Of a stretch of 16,614 bases of DNA, positions 1-6,838 are shown one piece after another; positions within the stretch are counted from its first letter, which is position 1; each line of letters opens with the position of its first letter. Below the pieces are notes generated by a model. That model was not told where the DNA came from and did not search any database. It saw nothing but the letters and a program-made list of their open reading frames with translations. The DNA is taken from the NCBI GenBank assembly GCA_009927375.1, contig RFNE01000244.1:1-16614 (forward strand), written 5' to 3'. The position numbers were made by a program, and so were the translations under genes. Source of the DNA: Actinomycetota bacterium. Lineage in GTDB: Bacteria > Actinomycetota > Acidimicrobiia > Acidimicrobiales > Ilumatobacteraceae.

Positions 1-420
1 CTTGTACGTGCTGCCATCGCCCCAGATGTCGACGCCGTCTTCCTTCATCGCTCGCACGAGGAGTGTGCCGGTGACGGCGCGACCGAGTGGGGTGGTGTTG
101 AAATACGTCTTGCCCGCGGTCGTGATGTGGAACGCGCCGCACTGCAACGCGACGAGTCCTTCATGGACGAGTTCGGTGCTGCAGTCGACGAGTCGAGCGC
201 TTTCCGCGCCGTACTCGAGTGCGCGTGACGGAACGCCCGACAGGTCTGGTTCATCGGGCTGACCGAGATCTGCGGTGTACGCGTAGGGCTTGGCACCCTT
301 CTCGCGCATCCATGCGACGGCCGCGGACGTGTCGAGGCCACCCGAGAAGGCGATACCCACGCGCTCGCCAACCGGCAAGGCAGTGAGTACTTTGGCGTTC
401 GAAGCAGCGCTATCGGGCAT
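1..420 (-). CDS. argG: Argininosuccinate synthase, N-terminal 140 residues (gene runs off the left edge)
   Basis: This enzyme joins citrulline and aspartate using ATP to make argininosuccinate in arginine biosynthesis (cytosolic). The visible part starts at ATG 420 and stays open to base 1, where the window cuts it. The ATP-binding P-loop of the N-type ATP pyrophosphatases is clear: SGGLDTS at about residues 27-33, followed by YAYTADLGQPDEPDL, QCGAFH, and TYFNTTPLGRAVTGT. The last visible residues, EDGVDIWGDGSTYK, match the longer subtype of ArgG that includes the E. coli enzyme (about 447 residues) rather than the roughly 400-residue type common in Gram-positive bacteria; that subtype call is from memory of the E. 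coli sequence. A TACCGT -10 element ends 6 bases before the ATG and there is no Shine-Dalgarno sequence, so the mRNA is probably leaderless. No other arginine genes are in view. Confidence 0.95.
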   Translation of the reverse strand, partial: MPDSAASNAKVLTALPVGERVGIAFSGGLDTSAAVAWMREKGAKPYAYTADLGQPDEPDLSGVPSRALEYGAESARLVDCSTELVHEGLVALQCGAFHITTAGKTYFNTTPLGRAVTGTLLVRAMKEDGVDIWGDGSTYK

Positions 421-426
421 GCTTCA

Positions 427-432
427 ACGGTA
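427..432 (-). promoter_or_regulatory. Putative -10 element of argG
   Basis: On the minus strand the hexamer reads TACCGT, fitting the actinobacterial -10 pattern TAnnnT, and ends 6 bases before the argG ATG. Transcription would start at or next to the A of the ATG, giving a leaderless mRNA. I see no convincing -35 element. Confidence 0.5.
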
Positions 433-461
433 CAGACCGCGCCGAGCCAAACACGACCGCT

Positions 462-860
462 TTAGCGTCGCTCAAGACCCGCGAAGGTTGCGAGTGCAAT
501 GCACAGCCCGCTCAGTGCGATGACTCCTTCGAGCAGTGCGACGCCGGGGGAGCCGGCGATGTCAGCAGCTGCGATACCCGCCACGGCGACGGATGCGACG
601 ACTCCCACGATGGGGACGAATCGACTGGCACGAAACGCGAGAACGATGACGGCGAACGGAAGGACGAACGGCAGAAACCACAACATGAAGAATTTCGGGT
701 TCGACTCCGGTCCGATCCACCACGCTGGCTTGCCCACGTTGCGTCCGGTGACGGCGACGGCGATGAGTGCGGCCATCACGATGATCCAGGCGACGACGGT
801 GACCTTCGCCCATGCCGCGACAAGGCGCACGCGAGGGAGGTCGGGTGGCGCAGCATCCAT
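462..860 (-). CDS. Small four-helix integral membrane protein of unknown function
   Basis: I do not recognise the family. The 132-residue protein is mostly hydrophobic, with four likely membrane helices at about residues 17-38, 57-76, 82-101 and 105-127. The N-terminus (MDAAPPDLPRVRLVAAW) is short and probably cytosolic, and the loop between helices 1 and 2 carries NVGKPAWWIGPESNP. The ATG at 860 is chosen because a TACCCT -10 element lies 8 bases upstream on the same strand. The stop is 41 bases before the argG start, so it could be co-transcribed with argG, although argG has its own promoter-like element. The hydrophobic pattern in one frame only and the matching promoter favour a real gene over a chance frame; an overlapping plus-strand frame is less protein-like. 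Confidence 0.75.
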   Translation of the reverse strand: MDAAPPDLPRVRLVAAWAKVTVVAWIIVMAALIAVAVTGRNVGKPAWWIGPESNPKFFMLWFLPFVLPFAVIVLAFRASRFVPIVGVVASVAVAGIAAADIAGSPGVALLEGVIALSGLCIALATFAGLERR

Positions 861-868
861 GGCTCGTC

Positions 869-874
869 AGGGTA
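869..874 (-). promoter_or_regulatory. Putative -10 element of the four-helix membrane protein gene
   Basis: The hexamer TACCCT on the minus strand ends 8 bases before the ATG at 860. It lies about where the -35 box of the divergent glycosyltransferase promoter should sit, so the two promoters would compete for RNA polymerase. Confidence 0.45.
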
Positions 875-893
875 CATCGGGAAGGTCGGCAGT

Positions 894-899
894 TAGCCT
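894..899 (+). promoter_or_regulatory. Putative -10 element of the glycosyltransferase operon
   Basis: TAGCCT is followed by 8 bases and then the ATG at 908. There is no Shine-Dalgarno sequence, so a leaderless transcript is expected. It should drive the glycosyltransferase, L,D-transpeptidase and hydrolase genes. Confidence 0.55.
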
Positions 900-907
900 G
901 AATCGCG

Positions 908-1651
908 ATGTCGACGCCACGCTTCGGCCGTTTCTCCGTGTTCTTCCCGATGTGGAATGAAGAGGAATATCTCCAGCGAGCCCTCAATGCGGCCACCGAG
1001 CTGGGTGAAGAATTACTCGCCGCCGGCACGGTTGGCGATTACGAGATGATCATTGTCAATGACGCGTCCACCGACGCGACGCCGCGGCTGGCCGATGAGG
1101 CAGCGCGACTGAATCCTCGCGTGAAGGTCGTGCATCACCCGACGAATCGCAAGTTGGGTGGATCGATCAAGTCAGGCTTTGCCGCCGCAACCGGCGACGT
1201 CGTGTTGTACACGGACGCCGACCTGCCCTTCGACATGCGTGAGGTGCACAAGGCGTTGCGACTGATGGGACAGTACGAGGCCGACCTCGTCGCTGCGTAT
1301 CGATTCGATCGCACCGGCGAGGGCTACGTCCGAGTGATCTATTCCTTCTTCTACAACTTGCTCGTACGCGTGTTGTTCGGTTGTCGCTTCCGTGACGTCA
1401 ACTTTGCGTTCAAGCTCGTCCGCCGAACGGTGCTCGACCGCGTCGAACTGCACAGCGAGGGCTCGTTCATCGACGCCGAGCTGATGGTCAGTGCACGCAA
1501 GATGGGAATGAACGTCGTCCAATTCGGTGTCGACTACTTCCCGCGTACGCGCGGAGTGTCGACCTTGAGTTCGCCGTCGGTCATCGTCAAGATCTTGCGT
1601 GAGGCGTTCGCACTGCGTAGTTCGCTGAACGCTCTCGAATCCACGTCATGA
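908..1651 (+). CDS. Family 2 glycosyltransferase, polyprenyl-phosphate sugar transferase (DPM1-like)
   Basis: This is a 247-residue GT-A fold glycosyltransferase. Members of this branch move a sugar from a nucleotide donor, usually GDP-mannose or UDP-glucose, to a polyprenyl phosphate at the inner face of the membrane. The N-terminal strand FSVFFPMWNEEEYL and the IIVNDASTD segment form the nucleotide pocket, GGSIKSGFAAATGD follows, and the metal-binding DxD motif is D103-A-D105 in YTDADLPF. The middle and end carry the conserved FRDVNFAFKLVRR and the FPRTRGVST segment. There is no C-terminal membrane pair, so it resembles the soluble DPM1 type rather than GtrB. The acceptor and sugar cannot be told from sequence. 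Its stop overlaps the start of the L,D-transpeptidase gene (ATGA at 1648-1651), so the two are translationally coupled, suggesting an envelope role. Confidence 0.88.
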   Translation: MSTPRFGRFSVFFPMWNEEEYLQRALNAATELGEELLAAGTVGDYEMIIVNDASTDATPRLADEAARLNPRVKVVHHPTNRKLGGSIKSGFAAATGDVVLYTDADLPFDMREVHKALRLMGQYEADLVAAYRFDRTGEGYVRVIYSFFYNLLVRVLFGCRFRDVNFAFKLVRRTVLDRVELHSEGSFIDAELMVSARKMGMNVVQFGVDYFPRTRGVSTLSSPSVIVKILREAFALRSSLNALESTS

Positions 1652-2664
1652 ACGACGACTTCTTCGACGTCGACGAGTCGTATGAGCCAGGGCTCTACGA
1701 CCGCTGGCGCCCCGCGTTGTTTGCATTCGCTGTGTTGTTGACGGTCGTTGCGATCGCGGTCATGCGGAACTCGTCATCGAACGAGTCGACGAATGGATCC
1801 AATCCTGACGTCGTCGTCGACTCCTCGGGAGTCCCGCGCGAAACCGTGCCGCTGACGAGAACCCTGCGCGACGGGATGAAGGGCGACGACGTCTTGCGTT
1901 TGCAGGAACGGCTCGCCGAGTTGAAGTTCGATCCGGGCCCGCGCGACGGAGTGTTCGGTCAGAACACGTTGCAGGCAGTGTGGGCATTCGAGAAGTTGGT
2001 GTTGGACACGCCGCGCGCCGATGCGAAGGGCGAGGTGACGCCCTCGATCTGGTCGATCATGGAATCCGATCTGAAGATCCAGCCGCGACGCGTCGCCGAC
2101 AGCCCGCGGCACGTCGAAATCGATCTCGTGAAGCAGGTGATGATCGTGTTCCAGGGTGGGACACCGACCTTGATCACGCACATTTCGACTGGCGCCAACG
2201 AGAAGTGGTGCGAAGAAGTCACGATCGACCCGGGTGAGGATGGCAACAACACTCGCGAACAGATCAAGAAGGGCATCTGTGGAGACGCGATCACGCCACC
2301 CGGAATCTTCTACTTCTACAACCGCAAGCAGGGAATGAGGGAGTCGAAGCTCGGGTCGATGTACAACCCGGTGTACTTCAATTACGGCATCGCCGTGCAC
2401 GGAGCGATTCTCGTTCCGCTCGAACCGGCCTCGCATGGTTGCGTACGCATCCCGATGTCGGTCGCCCGGTACTTCCCGGCGCTCGTCGAGTACGGGGACC
2501 GCGTATACGTCTTCGATGGAGTGAAGGAACCTGAAGAGTACGGCTCGCCACCGCCACCGTGGGACAAGCCGGATCCGAACTACACGACCACGACATCGAT
2601 CGCGCCGACGACGACGCTCAAGGGTGCCCCGACGACGACCGTCGTACCGACGACGCTCCCGTAG
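1648..2664 (+). CDS. Membrane-anchored L,D-transpeptidase with peptidoglycan-binding domain
   Basis: The 338-residue protein should act outside the membrane, making 3-3 cross-links in peptidoglycan or attaching proteins to it. A short acidic cytosolic head is followed by one membrane helix at about residues 20-39 (ALFAFAVLLTVVAIAVM), then a Ser/Asn linker. A peptidoglycan-binding type 1 domain (LRDGMKGDDVLRLQERL to LQAVWAFEKL) spans about 69-117. The YkuD catalytic domain spans about 150-290, with H251 in GIAVHG and the SHGCVRIP motif containing nucleophile C265. Between the early strands and TPPGIFYF there is a long insert (residues about 185-215) with two extra cysteines, WCEE and GICGD, which could form a disulfide. 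The tail is rich in Thr and Pro, a likely flexible cell-wall linker. It is the second gene of the operon, overlapping the glycosyltransferase by 4 bases. The individual Ldt class cannot be assigned. Confidence 0.93.
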   Translation: MNDDFFDVDESYEPGLYDRWRPALFAFAVLLTVVAIAVMRNSSSNESTNGSNPDVVVDSSGVPRETVPLTRTLRDGMKGDDVLRLQERLAELKFDPGPRDGVFGQNTLQAVWAFEKLVLDTPRADAKGEVTPSIWSIMESDLKIQPRRVADSPRHVEIDLVKQVMIVFQGGTPTLITHISTGANEKWCEEVTIDPGEDGNNTREQIKKGICGDAITPPGIFYFYNRKQGMRESKLGSMYNPVYFNYGIAVHGAILVPLEPASHGCVRIPMSVARYFPALVEYGDRVYVFDGVKEPEEYGSPPPPWDKPDPNYTTTTSIAPTTTLKGAPTTTVVPTTLP

Positions 2665-2677
2665 TAGACAGAGGGTC

Positions 2678-3601
2678 ATGGGTCGCATCGCCTACGACGA
2701 GTTCTCGATGTTCGCTGAGAACATCGCCGAGTATTCATTGACCGCGTCTGCGCAGCCGGTCGTCTCGCGCGTGACGACCGTGTTGGCCGACGGTCGAAAA
2801 GTCTCTGCATTGAAGTGGGGGCTCGAGTCGCCTCGACTCGTCCTCGTGCACGGCACTGCGCAGAACGCGCACACCTGGGACACCGTCGCGCTTGCGCTCG
2901 GCATTCCATTGCTCGCGATCGATCTGCCGGGACACGGCCACTCCGATTGGCGCCCCGACACGGCATATACGCCACAGACACTCGCCAGCGACATCGCGCC
3001 TGTCATTGCCGAACACGCGCCTGATGCGATCGCCATCGTCGGGATGTCCCTTGGAGGACTGACGTGCCTCGCACTCGCGCACGGCAATCCGTCGCTCGTG
3101 CGAAATCTCGTCATGGTCGACATCACGCCCGGAGTCACGTCGAAGAAGGCCAAGGCCGTCCTCGACTTCATCAACGGACCGCAGAGCTTTGCGAGTTTCG
3201 AAGACCTCCTCGCGCGCACGAAGGAACACAACCCGACGCGCAGTGAATCGAGCCTGCGACGAGGCATCCTGCACAACGCTCGCCAACTCGACGACGGTTC
3301 GTGGGAGTGGCGTTATGACCGTCGGGGACGATCAAACAATGAAAACGCTCCCCGCGAGGGAGAAGACGAGAACGCCTCGCCTCGACCCGATTCGCTCGCA
3401 CTGTGGGAGGCGATTTCCTCGCTGCATTGTGATCTGCTCCTCGTTCGCGGTGGTATATCTCCGGTGGTCGACGACGACGACGTCGCAGAACTCAAGCGCC
3501 GCAAGCCAAATGCGGTGGTCGAAGTCGTTGACGGTGCGGGTCACAGTGTGCAAGGGGATCGACCAGTCGAACTTGCAAAGATTCTCGCTCGCTTCGGCTG
3601 A
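2678..3601 (+). CDS. Alpha/beta hydrolase
   Basis: This 307-residue alpha/beta hydrolase has a complete apparatus: oxyanion motif H58-G59 (LVLVHGTAQNAHTW), the IDLPGHGHSDW loop, the nucleophile elbow G-M-S124-L-G-G, a likely acid in the PVVDDDDV loop, and the catalytic H289 in GAGHSVQGDRP. A helical cap lies at about residues 155-225. The substrate is unknown; esterase, lactonase and C-C bond hydrolase are all possible. I chose ATG 2678, 13 bases after the upstream stop, with an AGAGGG ribosome site in front; an in-frame ATG at 2624 lies inside the L,D-transpeptidase gene and adds only a low-complexity Arg/Ser stretch. It is probably the last gene of the glycosyltransferase operon. Residues around 215-235 (RSNNENAPREGEDEN) form a charged insertion that may be disordered. 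Confidence 0.9.
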   Translation: MGRIAYDEFSMFAENIAEYSLTASAQPVVSRVTTVLADGRKVSALKWGLESPRLVLVHGTAQNAHTWDTVALALGIPLLAIDLPGHGHSDWRPDTAYTPQTLASDIAPVIAEHAPDAIAIVGMSLGGLTCLALAHGNPSLVRNLVMVDITPGVTSKKAKAVLDFINGPQSFASFEDLLARTKEHNPTRSESSLRRGILHNARQLDDGSWEWRYDRRGRSNNENAPREGEDENASPRPDSLALWEAISSLHCDLLLVRGGISPVVDDDDVAELKRRKPNAVVEVVDGAGHSVQGDRPVELAKILARFG

Positions 3602-3617
3602 AGCAGATTCACACCGT

Positions 3618-3623
3618 TAGGGT
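3618..3623 (+). promoter_or_regulatory. Putative -10 element of the TetR gene
   Basis: TAGGGT ends 7 bases before the ATG at 3631, with no Shine-Dalgarno sequence between, so a leaderless mRNA is likely. It lies just after the hydrolase stop, giving the regulator its own transcription start. Confidence 0.5.
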
Positions 3624-3630
3624 TTCATCC

Positions 3631-4275
3631 ATGAACCCCCTCGCAGTGCGCAAGAAACTCGGTCGACCGTGCTCGGTCGACCCGGGTGAGACTCGCAAGC
3701 GATTGATTCTCGAGGCGCGACGACTGTTCGCCGAGATCGGATACGACGCAACGACGAACCGCCTCGTTGCGGATGCCGTCGGGATCACCACGGGTGCGAT
3801 CTACCACTACTTTCCATCGAAGAAGGATTTGTACATCGCTGCGTTTGCCGAGGTCCAGGACATGGTCTACGGAGCACTCGAGGCAGCGGTCGTCAACCAC
3901 GACACGTTCTCCGGGAAGTTCTCCTCGATCCTCGATGAGCTGGCCAACATCTCGACGTCGGAGCCCTCGTTCATCGGCTTCGTCGTCGGTGTCGCCGCCG
4001 AGAGCCAGCGCCATCCAGAGCTCGCCCAGGATCTGAAGTCCCTGCGGATGCGAACCGTGATGTTCCTCCACGAGATCTGCGAGGAAGCGGTGAGCAAGGG
4101 CGAGGTCAACGAGGGGATCACGGGTCAGGTGCTCCACGACATGATCGACGTCGTCATCTCTGGTCTTTCGCGATTCAGCCACGTCGTCAACGATGCGCAG
4201 CGTCGACGAGACGTCGTCGAGGGTCTCAAGTACTTGATGGCTGGCTCGGTGTTGAGCGCGCCGGCCGTTCGCTAG
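3631..4275 (+). CDS. TetR/AcrR family transcriptional regulator
   Basis: This is a 214-residue one-component repressor, the usual length for the family. The N-terminal DNA-binding domain runs from about residue 20 to 70. It has helix 1 (RKRLILEARRLFAEIGYDATT), the helix-turn-helix (NRLVADAVGITTGAIYHYF, residues 43-61) and the conserved PSKKDLY end. The C-terminal ligand domain (about 75-210) does not reveal its ligand. The N-terminus is basic (RKKLGRP), as in many members that contact the minor groove. It may control the divergent or neighbouring genes, such as the hydrolase upstream or the RarD transporter downstream, but I see no clear palindromic operator. Its stop codon overlaps that of the convergent transporter gene in the palindrome CTAG at 4272-4275. 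Confidence 0.93.
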   Translation: MNPLAVRKKLGRPCSVDPGETRKRLILEARRLFAEIGYDATTNRLVADAVGITTGAIYHYFPSKKDLYIAAFAEVQDMVYGALEAAVVNHDTFSGKFSSILDELANISTSEPSFIGFVVGVAAESQRHPELAQDLKSLRMRTVMFLHEICEEAVSKGEVNEGITGQVLHDMIDVVISGLSRFSHVVNDAQRRRDVVEGLKYLMAGSVLSAPAVR

Positions 4276-5195
4276 AGCGCTTCGACCCGATTTGCCCGCT
4301 GGTTGCTCAGCACGTCTGCGACGACGAATCCGAGGCAGACCCAGATCAGCGCGAAACCAGCAAACCGTGTCGCACTGACCACTTCGTCGAAGATCGCCCA
4401 GCCGATGATGAAGTTGATCGTTGGGACGAGGTACTGCATTGGGCCAAGAATCGTGAGCGGTGTGCGCTGCGACGCACCCGCAAAGAGCAGGAGCGGCACC
4501 GCGGTGATCACGCCGGTGAGGAGTGCAAACACCAACTGGATCGCATTCGCGTTGTTCGGAATGCTGTCGAGTCGATTCCACGTCGCGATCACGTAGGCGA
4601 GCGCGGGGATCGCCAGGATGACGACCTCTGCGGTCAGACTCTCGAGCGGCTTGAGCGGAACCTGCTTCTTCAAGTAGCCGTAGATCGACCAGCTTCCGGC
4701 AATCGAAATTGCCACCCACGGGACGCGCCCGTAGGACACCGTCAGCACGGACAGACCTGCGACCGCGAACGCGACGGCAACCTTCAACTTCAATCGCAAC
4801 TTCTCCCGCAAGACGACGACGCCGATCACGATCGTGAAGAGCGGCGCAATGAAATAGCCGAGCGCAGTCTCGATGACGTGTTCGTTGACGACCGCCCATA
4901 CGTACAGCGTCCAGTTGGCCGTGAGGAGCGCGCTGGCGATTGCAATGCGCGACATCACCTTCGGATTACGCAACGCATCAAGTAGCCCACGCGTGCGGCC
5001 GGCCGCGACGACGACGGCGACCAGAACGACGACGCTCGAGGCGATTCGCCAACCGATCAACTCGAACGGGTCGAATTCTTTCAGCACCTTCCAATAGAGG
5101 GTGAGGAGTCCCCAGAGTCCATATGCGGAGAAACCGAGCGCGATGCCAAGTGAACGAGATTGTGCTTCCGACCGAGTGTCATCGTCGTTCGTCAT
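4272..5195 (-). CDS. rarD: RarD-type EamA/DMT family permease
   Basis: This 307-residue inner-membrane protein of the drug/metabolite transporter superfamily has about ten membrane helices in two EamA halves. Features shared with E. coli RarD (recalled) are the early YGLWGLLTLYWK segment, then the block ANWTLYVWAVVNEHVIETALGYFIAPLFTIVIGVVVLREKL. The second half has the matching GPMQYLVPTINFIIGWAIFDE. RarD proteins are named after a chloramphenicol-sensitive phenotype, and their substrate is not established. The ATG at 5195 has a TAGCGT -10 element 9 bases upstream. The gene is divergent from pgi with only 39 bases between starts, and its stop overlaps the TetR stop. The TetR protein is a possible regulator by position only. 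Confidence 0.88.
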   Translation of the reverse strand: MTNDDDTRSEAQSRSLGIALGFSAYGLWGLLTLYWKVLKEFDPFELIGWRIASSVVVLVAVVVAAGRTRGLLDALRNPKVMSRIAIASALLTANWTLYVWAVVNEHVIETALGYFIAPLFTIVIGVVVLREKLRLKLKVAVAFAVAGLSVLTVSYGRVPWVAISIAGSWSIYGYLKKQVPLKPLESLTAEVVILAIPALAYVIATWNRLDSIPNNANAIQLVFALLTGVITAVPLLLFAGASQRTPLTILGPMQYLVPTINFIIGWAIFDEVVSATRFAGFALIWVCLGFVVADVLSNQRANRVEAL

Positions 5196-5204
5196 GGCTC
5201 AGTC

Positions 5205-5210
5205 ACGCTA
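5205..5210 (-). promoter_or_regulatory. Putative -10 element of rarD
   Basis: On the minus strand TAGCGT ends 9 bases before the ATG at 5195. It lies between the pgi -10 element and the rarD start, so it coincides roughly with the -35 area of the pgi promoter. Confidence 0.45.
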
Positions 5211-5221
5211 CAACACGCCAG

Positions 5222-5227
5222 TAGCCT
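5222..5227 (+). promoter_or_regulatory. Putative -10 element of pgi
   Basis: TAGCCT is followed by 7 bases and then the GTG at 5235. No ribosome-binding site is present. This placement is the main reason for choosing the GTG start of pgi and implies a leaderless message. Confidence 0.5.
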
Positions 5228-5234
5228 TAGCTTC

Positions 5235-6828
5235 GTGGATGTCACCACTTGCGAGCAGTGGCTGTCGCTCAAATCTCGAGCAACGCGAGGCGCTGTGGCT
5301 CCTCTCGCCGAGTTGTTCGCCAGCGAGCCGTCGCGCACGCAAGCGATGAGCATCGAACTGAACGTCGATGGTCAGTCGATCCTCATCGACGCTTCGAAGC
5401 AGAACGTCGACAAAGAGGTGTTCTGCGAGCTCGCTGGGCTGGCGATGCGCGCAGCAGTCGCCAATGCGCGGGATGCGATGCTGTCGGGCGCGGTCGTCAA
5501 CACATCCGAAGTGCAGCCCGCGCTCCACACCGCTTTGCGCGCGCCGCGGGGTTCACGAGTCGACGTCAATGGGGTGAACGTCGTCGACGAAGTGTGGTCC
5601 GTTCGTGACAAGGTTTCGGCTCTTGCCCACGACGTGCGCGAAGGCCGACGTGTTGGCGCGACGGGGAAGCGAATCACCGACGTCGTCAACATCGGTATTG
5701 GTGGGAGCGATCTTGGGCCGGCGCTCGTCTATTCCGCGTTGTCCACGACGCGAGACCCCCAAGTGCGCGTGTCGTTCGTGTCGAACGTCGACCCAACGAA
5801 CGTGACGCACGTGCTGGCCGCGCTCGATCCGGCATCGACGTTGGTGGTTGTGTGTTCGAAGTCGTTCTCGACTGCGGAGACCCTTGCGAACGCCCGCATC
5901 GCACAGCAGTGGTTGGCGGACGCTCTCGGCAGAGAGGCCGTCGCGCACCACACCATTGCGTCACGGTGGATGCATCCAAGGTTGCTGCGTCGGGGATCGC
6001 GGCATCGACGGTGTTGTCGATGTGGTCTTGGGTCGGCGGTCGTTACTCGGTGTCGTCGGCGGTCAACGTCTGCAATGCGATCGCGTTCGGCGCGGATGCA
6101 ATCGACCAATTCCTCGGCGGGATGCGAGCGATGGACGAGCACTTTGCAACAGAGCCGTTCGAGCGCAATGCGCCGATGGTGCTCGGGTTGATCGGCGTGT
6201 GGAACCGCAGCTTCCTCGGTCGTGGCTCGCATGCGATGGTTCCGTACTCCGACGCTCTCAGCCTGTTTCCTGCGTACCTCCAACAGCTGGAGATGGAGAG
6301 CAACGGCAAGTCGGTGTCGGCGATGGCGAAGTGATCGACCGAGACCGCGCCAGTGATCTGGGGAGGGTCGGCACGAATGCCCAACACGCGTTCATGCAAC
6401 TGATCCACCAGGGAACGTCGACCGTGCCCGTCACGTTCATCGGCGTTGCACGACCGACCACTGCACATCACGAAGAACACACCGCGCTCGTTGCCAACAT
6501 GATCGCCCAGTCGGCGGCGCTCGCATTTGGTCGGTCGCACGAGGATCCCGCACGGGCAATGGCGGGGAACCGACCAAGCACGACCATCCTGTTGAGTGCA
6601 CTCACCCCGACCACCCTCGGAGCGCTGATTGCGCTCTTCGAACACGTGGTGTTCGTCCAGGGGTGCGTGTGGGGCATCAACTCCTTCGACCAATGGGGTG
6701 TCGAATTGGGCAAGAAATTGGCACACGAAGTAGCTGCCGAACTCGCCTCGGGTTCGCCCGGCGCTTCTCGCGACGCTTCGAGTATCCAGTTGCAGAAGTG
6801 GTATTTGCAGCACACTTCGCGCGCCTAG
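5235..6828 (+). CDS. pgi: Glucose-6-phosphate isomerase, broken by several single-base indels
   Basis: The enzyme interconverts glucose-6-phosphate and fructose-6-phosphate. The coding sequence lies in three successive frames. Frame one carries IDASKQNV, NIGIGGSDLGP (from residue 152), SNVDPTNV and SKSFSTAET (from 208). Frame two carries WSWVGGRYS, MRAMDEHF and the catalytic ESNGK. Frame three carries NAQHAF..QLIHQGT, MAGNRPST and the signature SFDQWGVELGKK. The shifts fit one missing G after 5960, one missing G after 6322 (which otherwise leads to TGA at 6332), an extra C at 6339-6340, and one missing G in the run 6360-6363; the last two restore the conserved ETAPVIWG. Repaired, the protein is about 531 residues, near the usual 550. 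The start is GTG 5235, as upstream codons lack family similarity. Sequencing error is more likely than a pseudogene because all catalytic motifs are intact. Confidence 0.9.
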
Positions 6829-6831
6829 TCT
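6826..6831 (+). promoter_or_regulatory. Putative -10 element of pafB
   Basis: TAGTCT overlaps the pgi stop codon (TAG 6826-6828) and ends 7 bases before the GTG at 6839. There is no ribosome site, which again suggests a leaderless transcript. Confidence 0.5.
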
Positions 6832-6838
6832 GTCGGGC

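Noticed and set aside
3625..4899. A 424-codon open frame on the minus strand spanning the TetR gene and much of rarD.
   Set aside because: It is very rich in Arg, Asp and His with no recognisable domain, and it lies over two well-supported genes. It is a shadow of GC-rich codon use.
5852..6334. Treating the second and third parts of pgi as separate genes.
   Set aside because: They contain consecutive parts of a single enzyme and have no start sites or ribosome sites of their own.
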